DNA of 64,000 nt from NCBI RefSeq assembly GCF_051020765.1, contig NW_027469198.1, positions 186,001-250,000 on the forward strand, written 5' to 3'. Position numbers and translations under genes: made by a program. This DNA comes from Lasioglossum baleicum. Its lineage: Eukaryota; Arthropoda; Insecta; Hymenoptera; Halictidae. The notes beneath the pieces were generated by a model, which saw only the letters and a program-made list of their open reading frames with translations, ran no database searches and was not told the DNA's origin. Shown here one piece after another: positions 12,801-24,939 of the stretch (position 1 is its first letter; each line of letters opens with the position of its first letter).

Positions 12801-12950
12801 TCGAGCAAAAACACGTGCGAGAGGATGCATCCCGCAGGCTAGTCGAGCAAAAACACGTGCGAGAGGATGCATCCCGCAGGCTAGTCGAGTAAAAACACGT
12901 GCGGGAGGATGCATCTCGCAGGCTAGTCGAGTAAAAACACGTGCGAGAGG
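9538..12950. repeat. Second copy of 1-3,213, then joined to the partner of 4,432
   Basis: Base 9,538 corresponds to base 1 at offset 9,537. The offset is 9,512 at the GTGAGGGG units (1,231 to 10,743; 2,456 to 11,968) and at a T7 tract (1,945 to 11,457). It falls to 9,511 after an extra A near 2,622, then to 9,510, and holds as far as the B block at 3,214/12,724. There the alignment jumps: 12,724 onward matches 4,432 onward (offset 8,292), shown by the GCCTATTCGAG variant at 4,503 and 12,795. The missing 1,218 bp equals 29 A units and includes marker run copy 1. Confidence 0.9.
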
Positions 12951-12959
12951 ATGCATCCC

Positions 12960-13320
12960 GCAGGCTAGTCGAGTAAAAACACGTGCGAGGTTTTGTGGGA
13001 TGCGCATGCGCAGGTTTTGTGGGATGCGCATGCGCAGGTTTTTTGGGATGCGCATGGCTAGTCGAGCAAAAACACGTGCGAGAGGATGCATCCCGCAGGC
13101 TAGTCGAGTAAAAACACGTGCGAGGTTTTGTGGGATGCGCATGCGCAGGTTTTGTGGGATGCGCATGCGCAGGTTTTTTGGGATGCGCATGTGCAGGTTT
13201 TTTGGGATGCGCATGGCTAGTCGAGCAAAAACACGTGCGAGAGGATGCATCCCGCAGGCTAGTCGAGTAAAAACACGTGCGAGAGGATGCATCCCGCAGG
13301 CTAGTCGAGTAAAAACACGT
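12960..13320. repeat. Short type II patch
   Basis: Three B blocks here leave through GGCTAGTCGAGC, and one includes a GTGCAGG B unit (about 13,190). These are type II marks. Type I marks lie on both sides, so this is a small insertion or conversion patch. Confidence 0.7.
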
Positions 13321-16300
13321 GCGAGGTTTTGTGGGATGCGCATACGCAGGTTTTGTGGGATGCGCATGCGCAGGTTTTTTGGGATGCGCATGCGCAGGTT
13401 TTGTGGGATGCGCATGCGCAGGTTTTTTGGGATGCGCATGCGCAGGTTTTTTGGGATGCGCATGCCTAGTCGAGCAAAAACACGTGCGAGAGGATGCATC
13501 CCGCAGGCTAGTCGAGCAAAAACACGTGCGAGAGGATGCATCCCGCAGGCTAGTCGAGTAAAAACACGTGCGAGAGGATGCATCCCGCAGGCTAGTCGAG
13601 CAAAAACACGTGCGAGACGATGCATCCCGCAGGCTAGTCGAGTAAAAACACGTGCGAGAGGATGCATCCCGCAGGCTAGTCGAGTAAAAACACGTGCGAG
13701 AGGATGCATCCCGCAGGCTAGTCGAGTAAAAACACGTGCGAGGTTTTGTGGGATGCGCATGCGCAGGTTTTTTGGGATGCGCATGCGCAGGTTTTTTGGG
13801 ATGCGCACGCCTAGTCGAGCAAAAACACGTGCGAGAGGATGCATCCCGCAGGCTAGTCGAGCAAAAACACGTGCGAGAGGATGCATCCCGCAGGCTAGTC
13901 GAGTAAAAACACGTGCGAGAGGATGCATCCCGCAGGGTAGTCGAGTAAAAACACGTGTGAGGGGATGCATCCCGCAGGCTAGTCGAGTAAAAACACGTGC
14001 GAGGTTTTGTGGGAAGCGCATGCGCAGGTTTTGTGGGATGCGCATGCGCAGGTTTTTTGGGATGCGCATGGCTAGTCGAGTAAAAACAAGTGCGAGAGGA
14101 TGCATCCCGCAGGCTAGTCGAGTAAAAACACGTGCGAGAGGATGCATCCCGCAGGCTAGTCGAGTAAAAACACGTGCAAGAGGATGCTTCCCGCAGGCTA
14201 GTCGAGTAAAAACACGTGCGAGAGGATGCATCCCGCAGGCTAGTCGAGTAAAAACACGTGCGAGAGGATGCATCCCGCAGGCTAGTCGAGTAAAAACACG
14301 TGCGAGGTTTTGTGGGATGCGCATGCGCAGGTTTTGTGGGATGCGCATGCGCAGGTTTTTTGGGATGCGCATGCGCAGGTTTTTTGGGATGCGCATGCCT
14401 AGTCGAGCAAAAACACGTGCGAGAGGATGCATCCCGCAGGCTAGTCGAGCAAAAACACGTGCGAGAGGATGCATCCCGCAGGCTAGTCGAGTAAAAACAC
14501 GTGCGAGAGGATGCATCCCGCAGGATAGTCGAGCAAAAACACGTGCGAGACGATGCATCCCGCAGGCTAGTCGAGTAAAAACACGTGCGAGAGGATGCAT
14601 CCCGCAGGCTAGTCGAGTAAAAACACGTGCGAGAGGATGCATCCCGCAGGCTAGTCGAGTAAAAACACGTGCGAGGTTTTGTGGGATGCGCATGCGCAGG
14701 TTTTTTGGGATGCGCATGCGCAGGTTTTTTTGGGATGCGCATGCCTAGTCGAGCAAAAACACGTGCGAGAGGATGCATCCCGCAGGCTAGTCGAGCAAAA
14801 ACACGTGCGAGAGGATGCATCCCGCAGGCTAGTCGAGTAAAAACACGTGCGAGAGGATGCATCCCGCATGGTAGTCGAGTAAAAACACGTGTGAGGGGAT
14901 GCATCCCGCAGGCTAGTCGAGTAAAAACACGTGCGAGGTTTTGTGGGATGCGCATGCGCAGGTTTTGTGGGATGCGCATGCGCAGGTTTTTTGGGATGCG
15001 CATGGCTAGTCGAGTAAAAACAAGTGCGAGAGGATGCATCCCGCAGGCTAGTCGAGTAAAAACACGTGCGAGAGGATGCATCCCGCAGGCTAGTCGAGTA
15101 AAAACACGTGCAAGAGGATGCTTCCCGCAGGCTAGTCGAGTAAAAACACGTGCGAGAGGATGCATCCCGCAGGCTAGTCGAGTAAAAACACGTGCGAGAG
15201 GATGCTTCCCGCAGGCTAGTCGAGTAAAAACACGTGCGAGAGGATGCATCCCGCAGGCTAGTCGAGTAAAAACACGTGCGAGGTTTTGTGGGATGCGCAT
15301 GCGCAGGTTTTGTGGGATGCGCATGCGCAGGTTTTTTGGGATGCGCATGCGCAGGTTTTTTGGGATGCGCATGCCTAGTCGAGCAAAAACACGTGCGAGA
15401 GGATGCATCCCGCAGGCTAGTCGAGCAAAAACACGTGCGAGAGGATGCATCCCGCAGGCTAGTCGAGTAAAAACACGTGCGAGAGGATGCATCCCGCAGG
15501 CTAGTCGAGCAAAAACACGTGCGAGACGATGCATCCCGCAGGCTAGTCGAGTAAAAACACGTGCGAGAGGATGCATCCCGCAGGCTAGTCGAGTAAAAAC
15601 ACGTGCGAGGTTTTGTGGGATGCGCATGCGCAGGTTTTTTGGGATGCGCATGCGCAGGTTTTTTGGGATGCGCATGCCTAGTCGAGCAAAAACACGTGCG
15701 AGAGGATGCATCCCGCAGGCTAGTCGAGCAAAAACACGTGCGAGAGGATGCATCCCGCAGGCTAGTCGAGTAAAAACACGTGCGAGAGGATGCATCCCGC
15801 AGGGTAGTCGAGTAAAAACACGTGTGAGGGGATGCATCCCGCAGGCTAGTCGAGTAAAAACACGTGCGAGAGGATGCATCCCGCAGGCTAGTCGAGTAAA
15901 AACACGTGCAAGAGGATGCTTCCCGCAGGCTAGTCGAGTAAAAACACGTGCGAGAGGATGCATCCCGCAGGCTAGTCGAGTAAAAACACGTGCGAGAGGA
16001 TGCTTCCCGCAGGCTAGTCGAGTAAAAACACGTGCGAGAGGATGCATCCCGCATGCTAGTCGAGTAAAAACACGTGCAAGAGGATGCTTCCCGCAGGCTA
16101 GTCGAGTAAAAACACGTGCGAGAGGATGCATCCCGCAGGCTAGTCGAGTAAAAACACGTGCGAGAGGATGCGTCCCGCAGGCTAGTCGAGCAAAAACACG
16201 TGCGAGAGGATGCATCCCGCAGGCTAGTCGAGCAAAAACACTTGCGAGAGGATGCATCCCGCAGGCTAGTCGAGCAAAAACAGGTGCGAGAGGATGTATC

Positions 16301-16663
16301 CCGCAGGCTAGTGGAGTAAAAATACGTGCGGGAGGATGCATCCCGCAGGCTAGTCGAGTAAAAACACGTGCGAGAGGATGCATCCAGCAGGCAAGTCGAG
16401 CAAAAACACGTGCGAGAGGATGCATCCCGCAGGCTAGTCGAGTAAAAACACGTGCGAGAGGATGAATCCCGCAAGCTAGTCGAGTAAAAACACGTGCGAG
16501 AGGATGCATCCCGCAGGCTAGTCGAGCAAAAACACGTGCGAGACGATGCATCCCGCAGGCTAGTCGAGTAAAAACACGTGCGAGAGGATGCATCCCGCAG
16601 GCTAGTCGAGTAAAAACACGTTTGAGAGGATGCATCCCTCAGGCTAGTCGAGTAAAAACACGT
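13320..16663. repeat. Type I tract ending in marker run copy 2
   Basis: Type I units with GTGAGGGG (about 13,957, 14,890 and 15,824) lead to a B-free run at 15,698-16,663, which is 966 bp or 23 A units. Its 3' part repeats 3,800-4,431 at offset 12,232, ending in the same GTTTGAGAGG and GCGATGTTTT sequence. Compared with copy 1 it lacks 159 bp: one 117-bp B block plus one A unit. A private change, GCAAGCTAG near 16,472, separates it from the other copies. Confidence 0.9.
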
Positions 16664-17800
16664 GCGATGTTTTGTGGGATGCGCATGCGCAGGTTTTGTG
16701 GGATGCGCATGCGCAGGTTTTTTGGGATGCGCATGCCTATTCGAGCAAAAACACGTGCGAGTGGATGCATCCCGCAGGCTAGTCGAGCAAAAACACGTGC
16801 GAGAGGATGCATCCCGCAGGCTAGTCGAGTAAAAACACGTGCGGGAGGATGCATCTCGCAGGCTAGTCGAGTAAAAACACGTGCGAGAGGATGTATCCCG
16901 CAGGCTAGTCGAGTAAAAACACGTGCGAGGTTTTGTGGGATGCGCATGCGCAGGTTTTGTGGGATGCGCATGCGCAGGTTTTTTGGGATGCGCATGGCTA
17001 GTCGAGCAAAAACACGTGCGAGAGGATGCATCCCGCAGGCTAGTCGAGTAAAAACACGTGCGAGAGGATGCATCCTGCAGGCTAGTCGAGTAAAAACACG
17101 TGCGAGAGGATGCATCCCGCAGGCTAGTCGAGTAAAAACACGTGCGAGAGGATGCATCCCGCAGGCTAGTCGAGTAAAAACACGTGCGAGGTTTTGTGGG
17201 ATGCGCATGCGCAGGTTTTGTGGGATGCGCATGCGCAGGTTTTATGGGATGCGCATGGCTAGTCGAGCAAAAACACGTGCGAGAGGATGCATCCCGCAGG
17301 CTAGTCGAGTAAAAACACGTGCGAGAGGATGCATCCCGCAGGCTAGTCGAGCACAAACACGTGCGAGGTTTTGTGGGATGCGCATGCGCAGGTTTTGTGG
17401 GATGCGCATGCGCAGGTTTTATGGGATGCGCATGGCTAGTCGAGCAAAAACACGTGCGAGAGGATGCATCCCGCAGGCTAGTCGAGTAAAAACACGTGCG
17501 AGAGGATGAATCCCGCAGGCTAGTCGAGTAAAAACACGTGCGAGAGGATGCATCCCGCAGGCTAGTCGAGCAAAAACACGTGCGAGACGATGCATCCCGC
17601 AGGCTAGTCGATTAAAAACACGTGCGAGAGGATGCATCCCGCAGGCTAGTCGAGTAAAAACACGTGCGAGAGGATGCATCCCGCAGGCTAGTCGAGTAAA
17701 AACACGTGCGAGGTTTTGTGGGATGCGCATGCGCAGGTTTTGTGGGATGCGCATGCGCAGGTTTTTTGGGATGCGCATGGCTAGTCGAGTAAAAACACGT
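16664..17800. repeat. Mixed segment between marker runs 2 and 3
   Basis: It starts like 4,432-4,700 (GCGATGTTTT, GCCTATTCGAG, GGGAGGATGCATCTCGC), then changes to type II style blocks leaving through GGCTAGTCGAGC. It holds two copies of a rare GCAGGTTTTATGGG B unit (about 17,238 and 17,415), a CATCCTGCAGG unit near 17,071 and one GAGCACAAAC unit near 17,350. The GATGAATCCC unit reappears near 17,506, followed by more A units and a B block at about 17,709. Confidence 0.75.
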
Positions 17801-18724
17801 GCGAGAGGATGCATCCCGCAGGCTAGTCGAGTAAAAACACGTGCGAGAGGATGCATCCCGCAGGCTAGTCGAGTAAAAACACGTGCAAGAGGATGCTTCC
17901 CGCAGGCTAGTCGAGTAAAAACACGTGCGAGAGGATGCATCCCGCAGGCTAGTCGAGTAAAAACACGTGCGAGAGGATGCTTCCCGCAGGCTAGTCGAGT
18001 GAAAACACGTGCGAGAGGATGCATCCCGCATGCTAGTCGAGTAAAAACACGTGCAAGAGGATGCTTCCCGCAGGCTAGTCGAGTAAAAACACGTTCGAGA
18101 GGATGCATCCCGCAGGCTAGTCGAGTAAAAACACGTGCGAGAGGATGCGTCCCGCAGGCTAGTCTAGCAAAAACACGTGCGAGAGGATGCATCCCGCAGG
18201 CTAGTCGAGCAAAAACACTTGCGAGAGGATGCATCCCGCAGGCTAGTCGAGCAAAAACAGGTGCGAGAGGATGTATCCCGCAGGCTAGTGGAGTAAAAAT
18301 ACGTGCGGGAGGATGCATCCCGCAGGCTAGTCGAGTAAAAACACGTGCGAGAGGATGCATCCAGCAGGCAAGTCGAGCAAAATCACGTGCGAGAGGATGC
18401 ATCCCGCAGGCTAGTCGAGTAAAAACACGTGCGAGAGGATGAATCCCGCAGGCTAGTCGAGTAAAAACACGTGCGAGAGGATGCATCCCGCAGGCTAGTC
18501 GAGCAAAAACACGTGCGAGACGATGCATCCCGCAGGCTAGTCGAGTAAAAACACGTGCGAGAGGATGCATCCCGCAGGCTAGTCGAGTAAAAACACGTGC
18601 GAGAGGATGCATCCCGCATGCTAGTCGAGTAAAAACACGTGCGAGAGGATGCATCCCGCAGGCTAGTCGAGTAAAAACACGTTTGAGAGGATGCATCCCT
18701 CAGGCTAGTCGAGTAAAAACACGT
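17801..18724. repeat. B-free marker run, copy 3 (22 A units)
   Basis: 924 bp of A monomers with the full set of marker substitutions. It ends in the same GTTTGAGAGG unit and GCGATGTTTT entry B, 14,293 bp after copy 1 and 2,061 bp after copy 2. It has private changes: GTGAAAACACG (about 18,000), ACGTTCGAG (about 18,093), GTCTAGC (about 18,162) and AAAATCACG (about 18,380). The following B block contains GGGATACGCATGCG, shared only with the block after copy 4. Confidence 0.93.
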
Positions 18725-18883
18725 GCGATGTTTTGTGGGATGCGCATGCGCAGGTTTTGTGGGATGCGCATGCGCAGGTTTTTTGGGATACGCATGCGCA
18801 GGTTTTTTGGGATGCGCATGCCTAGTCGAGCAAAAACACGTGCGAGAGGATGCATCCCGCAGGCTAGTCGAGTAAAAACACGT

Positions 18884-19885
18884 GCGAGGTTTTGTGGGAT
18901 GCGCATGCGCAGGTTTTGTGGGATGCGCATGCGCAGGTTTTTTGGGATGCGCATGGCTAGTCGAGCAAAAACACGTGCGAGAGGATGCATCCCGCAGGCT
19001 AGTCGAGTAAAAACACGTGCGAGAGGATGCATCCTGCAGGCTAGTCGAGTAAAAACACGTGCGAGAGGATGCATCCCGCAGGCTAGTCGAGTAAAAACAC
19101 GTGCGAGAGGATGCATCCCGCAGGCTAGTCGAGTAAAAACACGTGCGAAAGGATGCATCCCGCAGGCTAGTCGAGCACAAACACGTGCGAGGTTTTGTGG
19201 GATGCGCATGCGCAGGTTTTGTGGGATGCGCATGCGCAGATTTTTTGGGATGCGCATGCGCAGGTTTTTTGGGATGCGCATGGCTAGTCGAGCAAAAACA
19301 CGTGCGAGAGGATGCATCCCGCAGGCTAGTCGAGTAAAAACACGTGCGCGAGGATGCATCTCGCAGGCTAGTCGAGTAAAAACACGTGCGAGAGGATGCA
19401 TCCCGCAGGCTAGTCGAGTAAAAACACGTGCGAGGTTTTGTGGGATGCGCATGCGCAGGTTTTGTGGGATGCGCATGCGCAGGTTTTTTGGGATGCGCAT
19501 GGCTAGTCGAGCAAAAACACGTGCGAGAGGATGCATCCCGCAGGCTAGTCGAGTAAAAACACGTGCGAGAGGATGCATCCTGCAGGCTAGTCGAGTAAAA
19601 ACACGTGCGAGAGGATGCATCCCGCAGGCTAGTCGAGTAAAAACACGTGCGAGAGGATGCATCCCGCAGGCTAGTCGAGTAAAAACACGTGCGAAAGGAT
19701 GCATCCCGCAGGCTAGTCGAGCACAAACACGTGCGAGGTTTTGTGGGATGCGCATGCGCAGGTTTTGTGGGATGCGCATGCGCAGATTTTTTGGGATGCG
19801 CATGCGCAGGTTTTTTGGGATGCGCATGGCTAGTCGAGCAAAAACACGTGCGAGAGGATGCATCCCGCAGGCTAGTCGAGTAAAA
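18884..19885. repeat. 546-bp tandem duplication
   Basis: The B-block start at 18,884 recurs at 19,430. A CATCCTGCAGG unit with ATCC at 19,031 recurs at 19,577, and the GCGAAAGG unit near 19,145 recurs at 19,691. Copies agree until about 19,885, where the second continues ATGTGCGAAAGG and the first has GTGCGCGAGG. The unit includes two B blocks of type II form. Confidence 0.9.
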
Positions 19886-20518
19886 ACATGTGCGAAAGGA
19901 TGCATCCCGCAGTCTAGTCGAGCACAAACACGTGCGAGGTTTTGTGGGATGCGCATGCGCAGGTTTTGTGGGATGCGCATGCGCAGATTTTTTGGGATGC
20001 GCAGGTTTTCTGGGATGCGCATGCCTAGTCGAGCAAAAACACGTGCGAGAGTATGCATCCCGCAGGCTAGTCGAGCACAAACACGTGCGAGAGGATGCAT
20101 CCCGCAGGCTAGTCGAGTAAAAACACGTGCGAGACGATGCATCCCGCAGCCTAGTCGAGTAAAAACACGTGCGAGAGGATGCATCCCGCAGGCTAGTCGA
20201 GTAAAAACACGTGCGAGAGGATGCATCCCGCAGGCTAGTCGAGTAAAAACACGTGCGAGGTTTTGTGGGATGCGCATGCGCAGTTTTTGTGGGATGCGCA
20301 TGCGCAGGTTTTTTGGGATGCGCATGGCTAGTCGAGCAAAAACACGTGCGAGAGGATGCATCCCGCAGGCTAGTCGAGCACAAACACGTGCGAGGCTATG
20401 TGGGATGCGCATGCGCAGGTTTTGTGGGATGCGCAGGTTTTTTGGGATGCGCAAGGCTAGTCGAGTAAAAACACGTGCGAGACGATGCATCCCGCAGGCT
20501 AGTCGAGTAAAAACACGT

Positions 20519-23500
20519 GCGAAAGGATGCATCCCGCAGGCTAGTCGAGCACAAACACGTGCGAGGTTTTGTGGGATGCGCATGCGCAGGTTTTGTGGGA
20601 TGCGCATGCGCAGATTTTTTGGGATGCGCATGCGCAGGTTTTTTGGGATGCGCATGGCTAGTCGAGCAAAAACACGTGCGAGAGGATGCATCCCGCAGGC
20701 TAGTCGAGTAAAAACATGTGCGAAAGGATGCATCCCGCAGTCTAGTCGAGCACAAACACGTGCGAGGTTTTGTGGGATGCGCATGCGCAGGTTTTGTGGG
20801 ATGCGCATGCGCAGATTTTTTGGGATGCGCAGGTTTTCTGGGATGCGCATGCCTAGTCGAGCAAAAACACGTGCGAGAGTATGCATCCCGCAGGCTAGTC
20901 GAGCACAAACACGTGCGAGAGGATGCATCCCGCAGGCTAGTCGAGTAAAAACACGTGCGAGACGATGCATCCCGCAGCCTAGTCGAGTAAAAACACGTGC
21001 GAGAGGATGCATCCCGCAGGCTAGTCGAGTAAAAACACGTGCGAGAGGATGCATCCCGCAGGCTAGTCGAGTAAAAACACGTGCGAGGTTTTGTGGGATG
21101 CGCATGCGCAGTTTTTGTGGGATGCGCATGCGCAGGTTTTTTGGGATGCGCATGGCTAGTCGAGCAAAAACACGTGCGAGAGGATGCATCCCGCAGGCTA
21201 GCCGAGCAAAAACACGTGCGAGAGGATGCATCCCGCAGGCTAGTCGAGTAAAAACACGTGCGAGGTTTTGTGGGATGCGCATGCGCAGGTTTTGTGGGAT
21301 GCGCATGCGCAGGTTTTTTGGGATGCGCATGTGCAGGTTTTTTGGGATGCGCATGGCTAGTCGAGCAAAAACACGTGCGAGTGGATGCATCCCGCAGGCT
21401 AGTCGAGTAAAAACACGTGCGAGAGGATGCATCCCGCAGGCTAGTCGAGTAAAAACACGTGCGAGGTTTTGTGGGATGCGCATACGCAGGTTTTGTGGGA
21501 TGCGCATGCGCAGGTTTTTTGTAATGCGCATGCGCAGGTTTTTTGGGATGCGCATGGCTAGTCGAGCAAAAACACGTGCGAGAGGATGCATCCCGCAGGG
21601 TAGTCGAGTAAAAACACGTGCGAGAGGATGCATCCCGCAGGCTAGTCGAGCAAAAACACGTGCGAGAGGATGCATCCCGCAGGCTAGTCGAGCAAAAACA
21701 CGTGCGAGAGGATGCATCCCGCAGGCTAGTCGAGCACAAACACGTGCGAGAGGATGCATCCCGCAGGGAAGTCGAGCAAAAACACGTGCGAGAGGATGCA
21801 TCCCGCAGGCTAGTCGAGTAAAAACACGTGCGAAAGGATGCATCCCGCAGGCTAGTCGAGCACAAACACGTGCGAGGTTTTGTGGGATGCGCATGCGCAG
21901 GTTTTTTGGGATGCGCAAGGCTAGTCGAGCAAAAACACGTGCGAGAGGATGCATCCCGCAGGCTAGTCGAGTAAAAACACGTGCAAGACGATGCATCCCG
22001 CAGGCTAGTCGAGTAAAAACACGTGCGAAAGGATGCATCCCGCAGGCTAGTCGAGCACAAACACGTGCGAGGTTTTGTGGGATGCGCATGCGCAGGTTTT
22101 GTGGGATGCGCATGCGCAGATTTTTTGGGATGCGCATGCGCAGGTTTTTTGGGATGCGCATGGCTAGTCGAGCAAAAACACGTGCGAGAGGATGCATCCC
22201 GCAGGCTAGTCGAGTAAAAACACGTGCGAAAGGATGCATCCCGCAGTCTAGTCGAGCACAAACACGTGCGAGGTTTTGTGGGATGCGCATGCGCAGGTTT
22301 TGTGGGATGCGCATGCGCAGATTTTTTGGGATGCGCAGGTTTTCTGGGATGCGCATGCCTAGTCGAGCAAAAACACGTGCGAGAGTATGCATCCCGCAGG
22401 CTAGTCGAGCACAAACACGTGCGAGAGGATGCATCCCGCAGGCTAGTCGAGTAAAAACACGTGCGAGACGATGCATCCCGCAGGCTAGTCGAGTAAAAAC
22501 ACGTGCGAGAGGATGCATCCCGCAGGCTAGTCGAGTAAAAACACGTGCGAGAGGATGCATCCCGCAGGCTAGTCGAGTAAAAACACGTGCGAGGTTTTGT
22601 GGGATGCGCATGCGCAGTTTTTGTGGGATGCGCATGCGCAGGTTTTTTGGGATGCGCATGGCTAGTCGAGCAAAAACACGTGCGAGAGGATGCATCCCGC
22701 AGGCTAGCCGAGCAAAAACACGTGCGAGAGGATGCATCCCGCAGGCTAGTCGAGTAAAAACACGTGCGAGGTTTTGTGGGATGCGCATGCGCAGGTTTTG
22801 TGGGATGCGCATGCGCAGGTTTTTTGGGATGCGCATGTGCAGGTTTTTTGGGATGCGCATGGCTAGTCGAGCAAAAACACGTGCGAGAGGATGCATCCCG
22901 CAGGCTAGTCGAGTAAAAACACGTGCGAGAGGATGCATCCCGCAGGCTAGTCGAGTAAAAACACGTGCGAGGTTTTGTGGGATGCGCATACGCAGGTTTT
23001 GTGGGATGCGCATGCGCAGGTTTTTTGGGATGCGCATGCGCAGGTTTTTTGGGATGCGCATGGCTAGTCGAGCAAAAACACGTGCGAGAGGATGCATCCC
23101 GCAGGGTAGTCGAGTAAAAACACGTGCGAGAGGATGCATCCCGCAGGCTAGTCGAGCAAAAACACGTGCGAGAGGATGCATCCCGCAGGCTAGTCGAGCA
23201 AAAACACGTGCGAGAGGATGCATCCCGCAGGCTAGTCGAGCACAAACACGTGCGAGAGGATGCATCCCGCAGGGAAGTCGAGCAAAAACACGTGCGAGAG
23301 GATGCATCCCGCAGGCTAGTCGAGTAAAAACACGTGCGAAAGGATGCATCCCGCAGGCTAGTCGAGCACAAACACGTGCGAGGTTTTGTGGGATGCGCAT
23401 GCGCAGGTTTTTTGGGATGCGCAAGGCTAGTCGAGCAAAAACACGTGCGAGAGGATGCATCCCGCAGGCTAGTCGAGTAAAAACACGTGCGAGACGATGC

Positions 23501-23530
23501 ATCCCGCAGGCTAGTCGAGTAAAAACACGT
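20519..23530. repeat. 1,506-bp higher-order repeat, two full copies
   Basis: Copy 1 is 20,519-22,024 and copy 2 is 22,025-23,530. Landmarks at 20,519, 20,720 and 21,620 recur exactly 1,506 bp later. Each copy orders its parts as GCGAAAGG unit, B block with GCAGATTTTTT, GCAGTCTAG unit, B block with GTTTTCTGGG, GAGAGTATGC unit, block with GCAGTTTTTGTGGG, GCTAGCCGAG unit, block with GTGCAGG, block with ACGCAGG, GCAGGGTAG, GCAGGGAAG and a short GCGCAAGGCTAG block. The copies differ by point changes, for example GCAAGACG near 21,990 and GTAATGCG at 21,521 in copy 1 only. Confidence 0.92.
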
Positions 23531-24300
23531 GCGAAAGGATGCATCCCGCAGGCTAGTCGAGCACAAACACGTGCGAGGTTTTGTGGGATGCGCATGCGCA
23601 GATTTTTTGGGATGCGCATGCGCAGGTTTTTTGGGATGCGCATGGCTAGTCGAGCAAAAACACGTGCGAGAGGATGCATCCCGCAGGCTAGTCGAGTAAA
23701 AACACGTGCGAAAGGATGCATCCCGCAGTCTAGTCGAGCACAAACACGTGCGAGGTTTTGTGGGATGCGCATGCGCAGGTTTTGTGGGATGCGCATGCGC
23801 AGATTTTTTGGGATGCGCAGGTTTTCTGGGATGCGCATGCCTAGTCGAGCAAAAACACGTGCGAGAGTATGCATCCCGCAGGCTAGTCGAGCACAAACAC
23901 GTGCGAGAGGATGCATCCCGCAGGCTAGTCGAGTAAAAACACGTGCGAGACGATGCATCCCGCAGGCTAGTCGAGTAAAAACACGTGCGAGAGGATGCAT
24001 CCCGCAGGCTAGTTGAGTAAAAACACGTGCGAGAGGATGCATCCCGCAGGGTAGTCGAGTAAAAACACGTGCGAGAGGATGCATCCCGCAGGCTAGTCGA
24101 GCAAAAACACGTGCGAGAGGATGCATCCCGCAGGCTAGTCGAGCAAAAACACGTGCGAGAGGATGCATCCCGCAGGCTAGTCGAGCACAAACACGTGCGA
24201 GAGGATGCATCCCGCAGGGAAGTCGAGCAAAAACACGTGCGAGAGGATGCATCCCGCAGGCTAGTCGAGTAAAAACACGTGCGAAAGGATGCATCCCGCA
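23531..24300. repeat. Truncated third copy of the 1,506-bp repeat
   Basis: It begins like the two full copies but lacks one B in the first block (1,482 instead of 1,506 bp between landmarks). It then jumps from the GAGAGTATGC part almost straight to the GCAGGGTAG part. The landmark spacing is 363 bp instead of 900, a loss of 537 bp. The same short form occurs in at least four later places. It ends at a GCTAGTTGAGC unit joined to the marker run. Confidence 0.88.
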
Positions 24301-24784
24301 GGCTAGTTGAGCAAAAACAGGTGCGAGAGGATGTATCCCGCAGGCTAGTGGAGTAAAAATACGTGCGGGAGGATGCATCCCGCAGGCTAGTCGAGTAAAA
24401 ACACGTGCGAGAGGATGCATCCAGCAGGCAAGTCGAGCAAAAACACGTGCGAGAGGATGCATCCCGCAGGCTAGTCGAGTAAAAACACGTGCGAGAGGAT
24501 GAATCCCGCAGGCTAGTCGAGTAAAAACACGTGCGAGAGGATGCATCCCGCAGGCTAGTCGAGCAAAAACACGTGCGAGACGATGCATCCCGCAGGCTAG
24601 TCGAGTAAAAACACGTGCGAGAGGATGCATCCCGCAGGCTAGTCGAGTAAAAACACGTGCGAGAGGATGCATCCCGCAGGCTAGTCGAGTAAAAACACGT
24701 GCGAGAGGATGCATCCCGCAGGCTAGTCGAGTAAAAACACGTTTGAGAGGATGCATCCCTCAGGCTAGTCGAGTAAAAACACGT
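24300..24784. repeat. Marker run, copy 4 (3' part only)
   Basis: From AACAGGTGCG with GATGTATCCC (about 24,319) to the GTTTGAGAGG unit and GCGATGTTTT at 24,785, this repeats the 3' part of marker run 3 at offset 6,060. The preceding units (23,861 onward) are also B-free, but they belong to the truncated higher-order repeat, so the 924-bp B-free stretch is a chimera. The B block after it shares GGGATACGC with copy 3. Confidence 0.9.
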
Positions 24785-24939
24785 GCGATGTTTTGTGGGA
24801 TGCGCATGCGCAGGTTTTGTGGGATGCGCATGCGCAGGTTTTTTGGGATACGCATGCGCAGGTTTTTTGGGATGCGCATGCCTAGTCGAGCAAAAACACG
24901 TGCGAGAGGATGCATCCCGCAGGCTAGTCGAGTAAAAAC

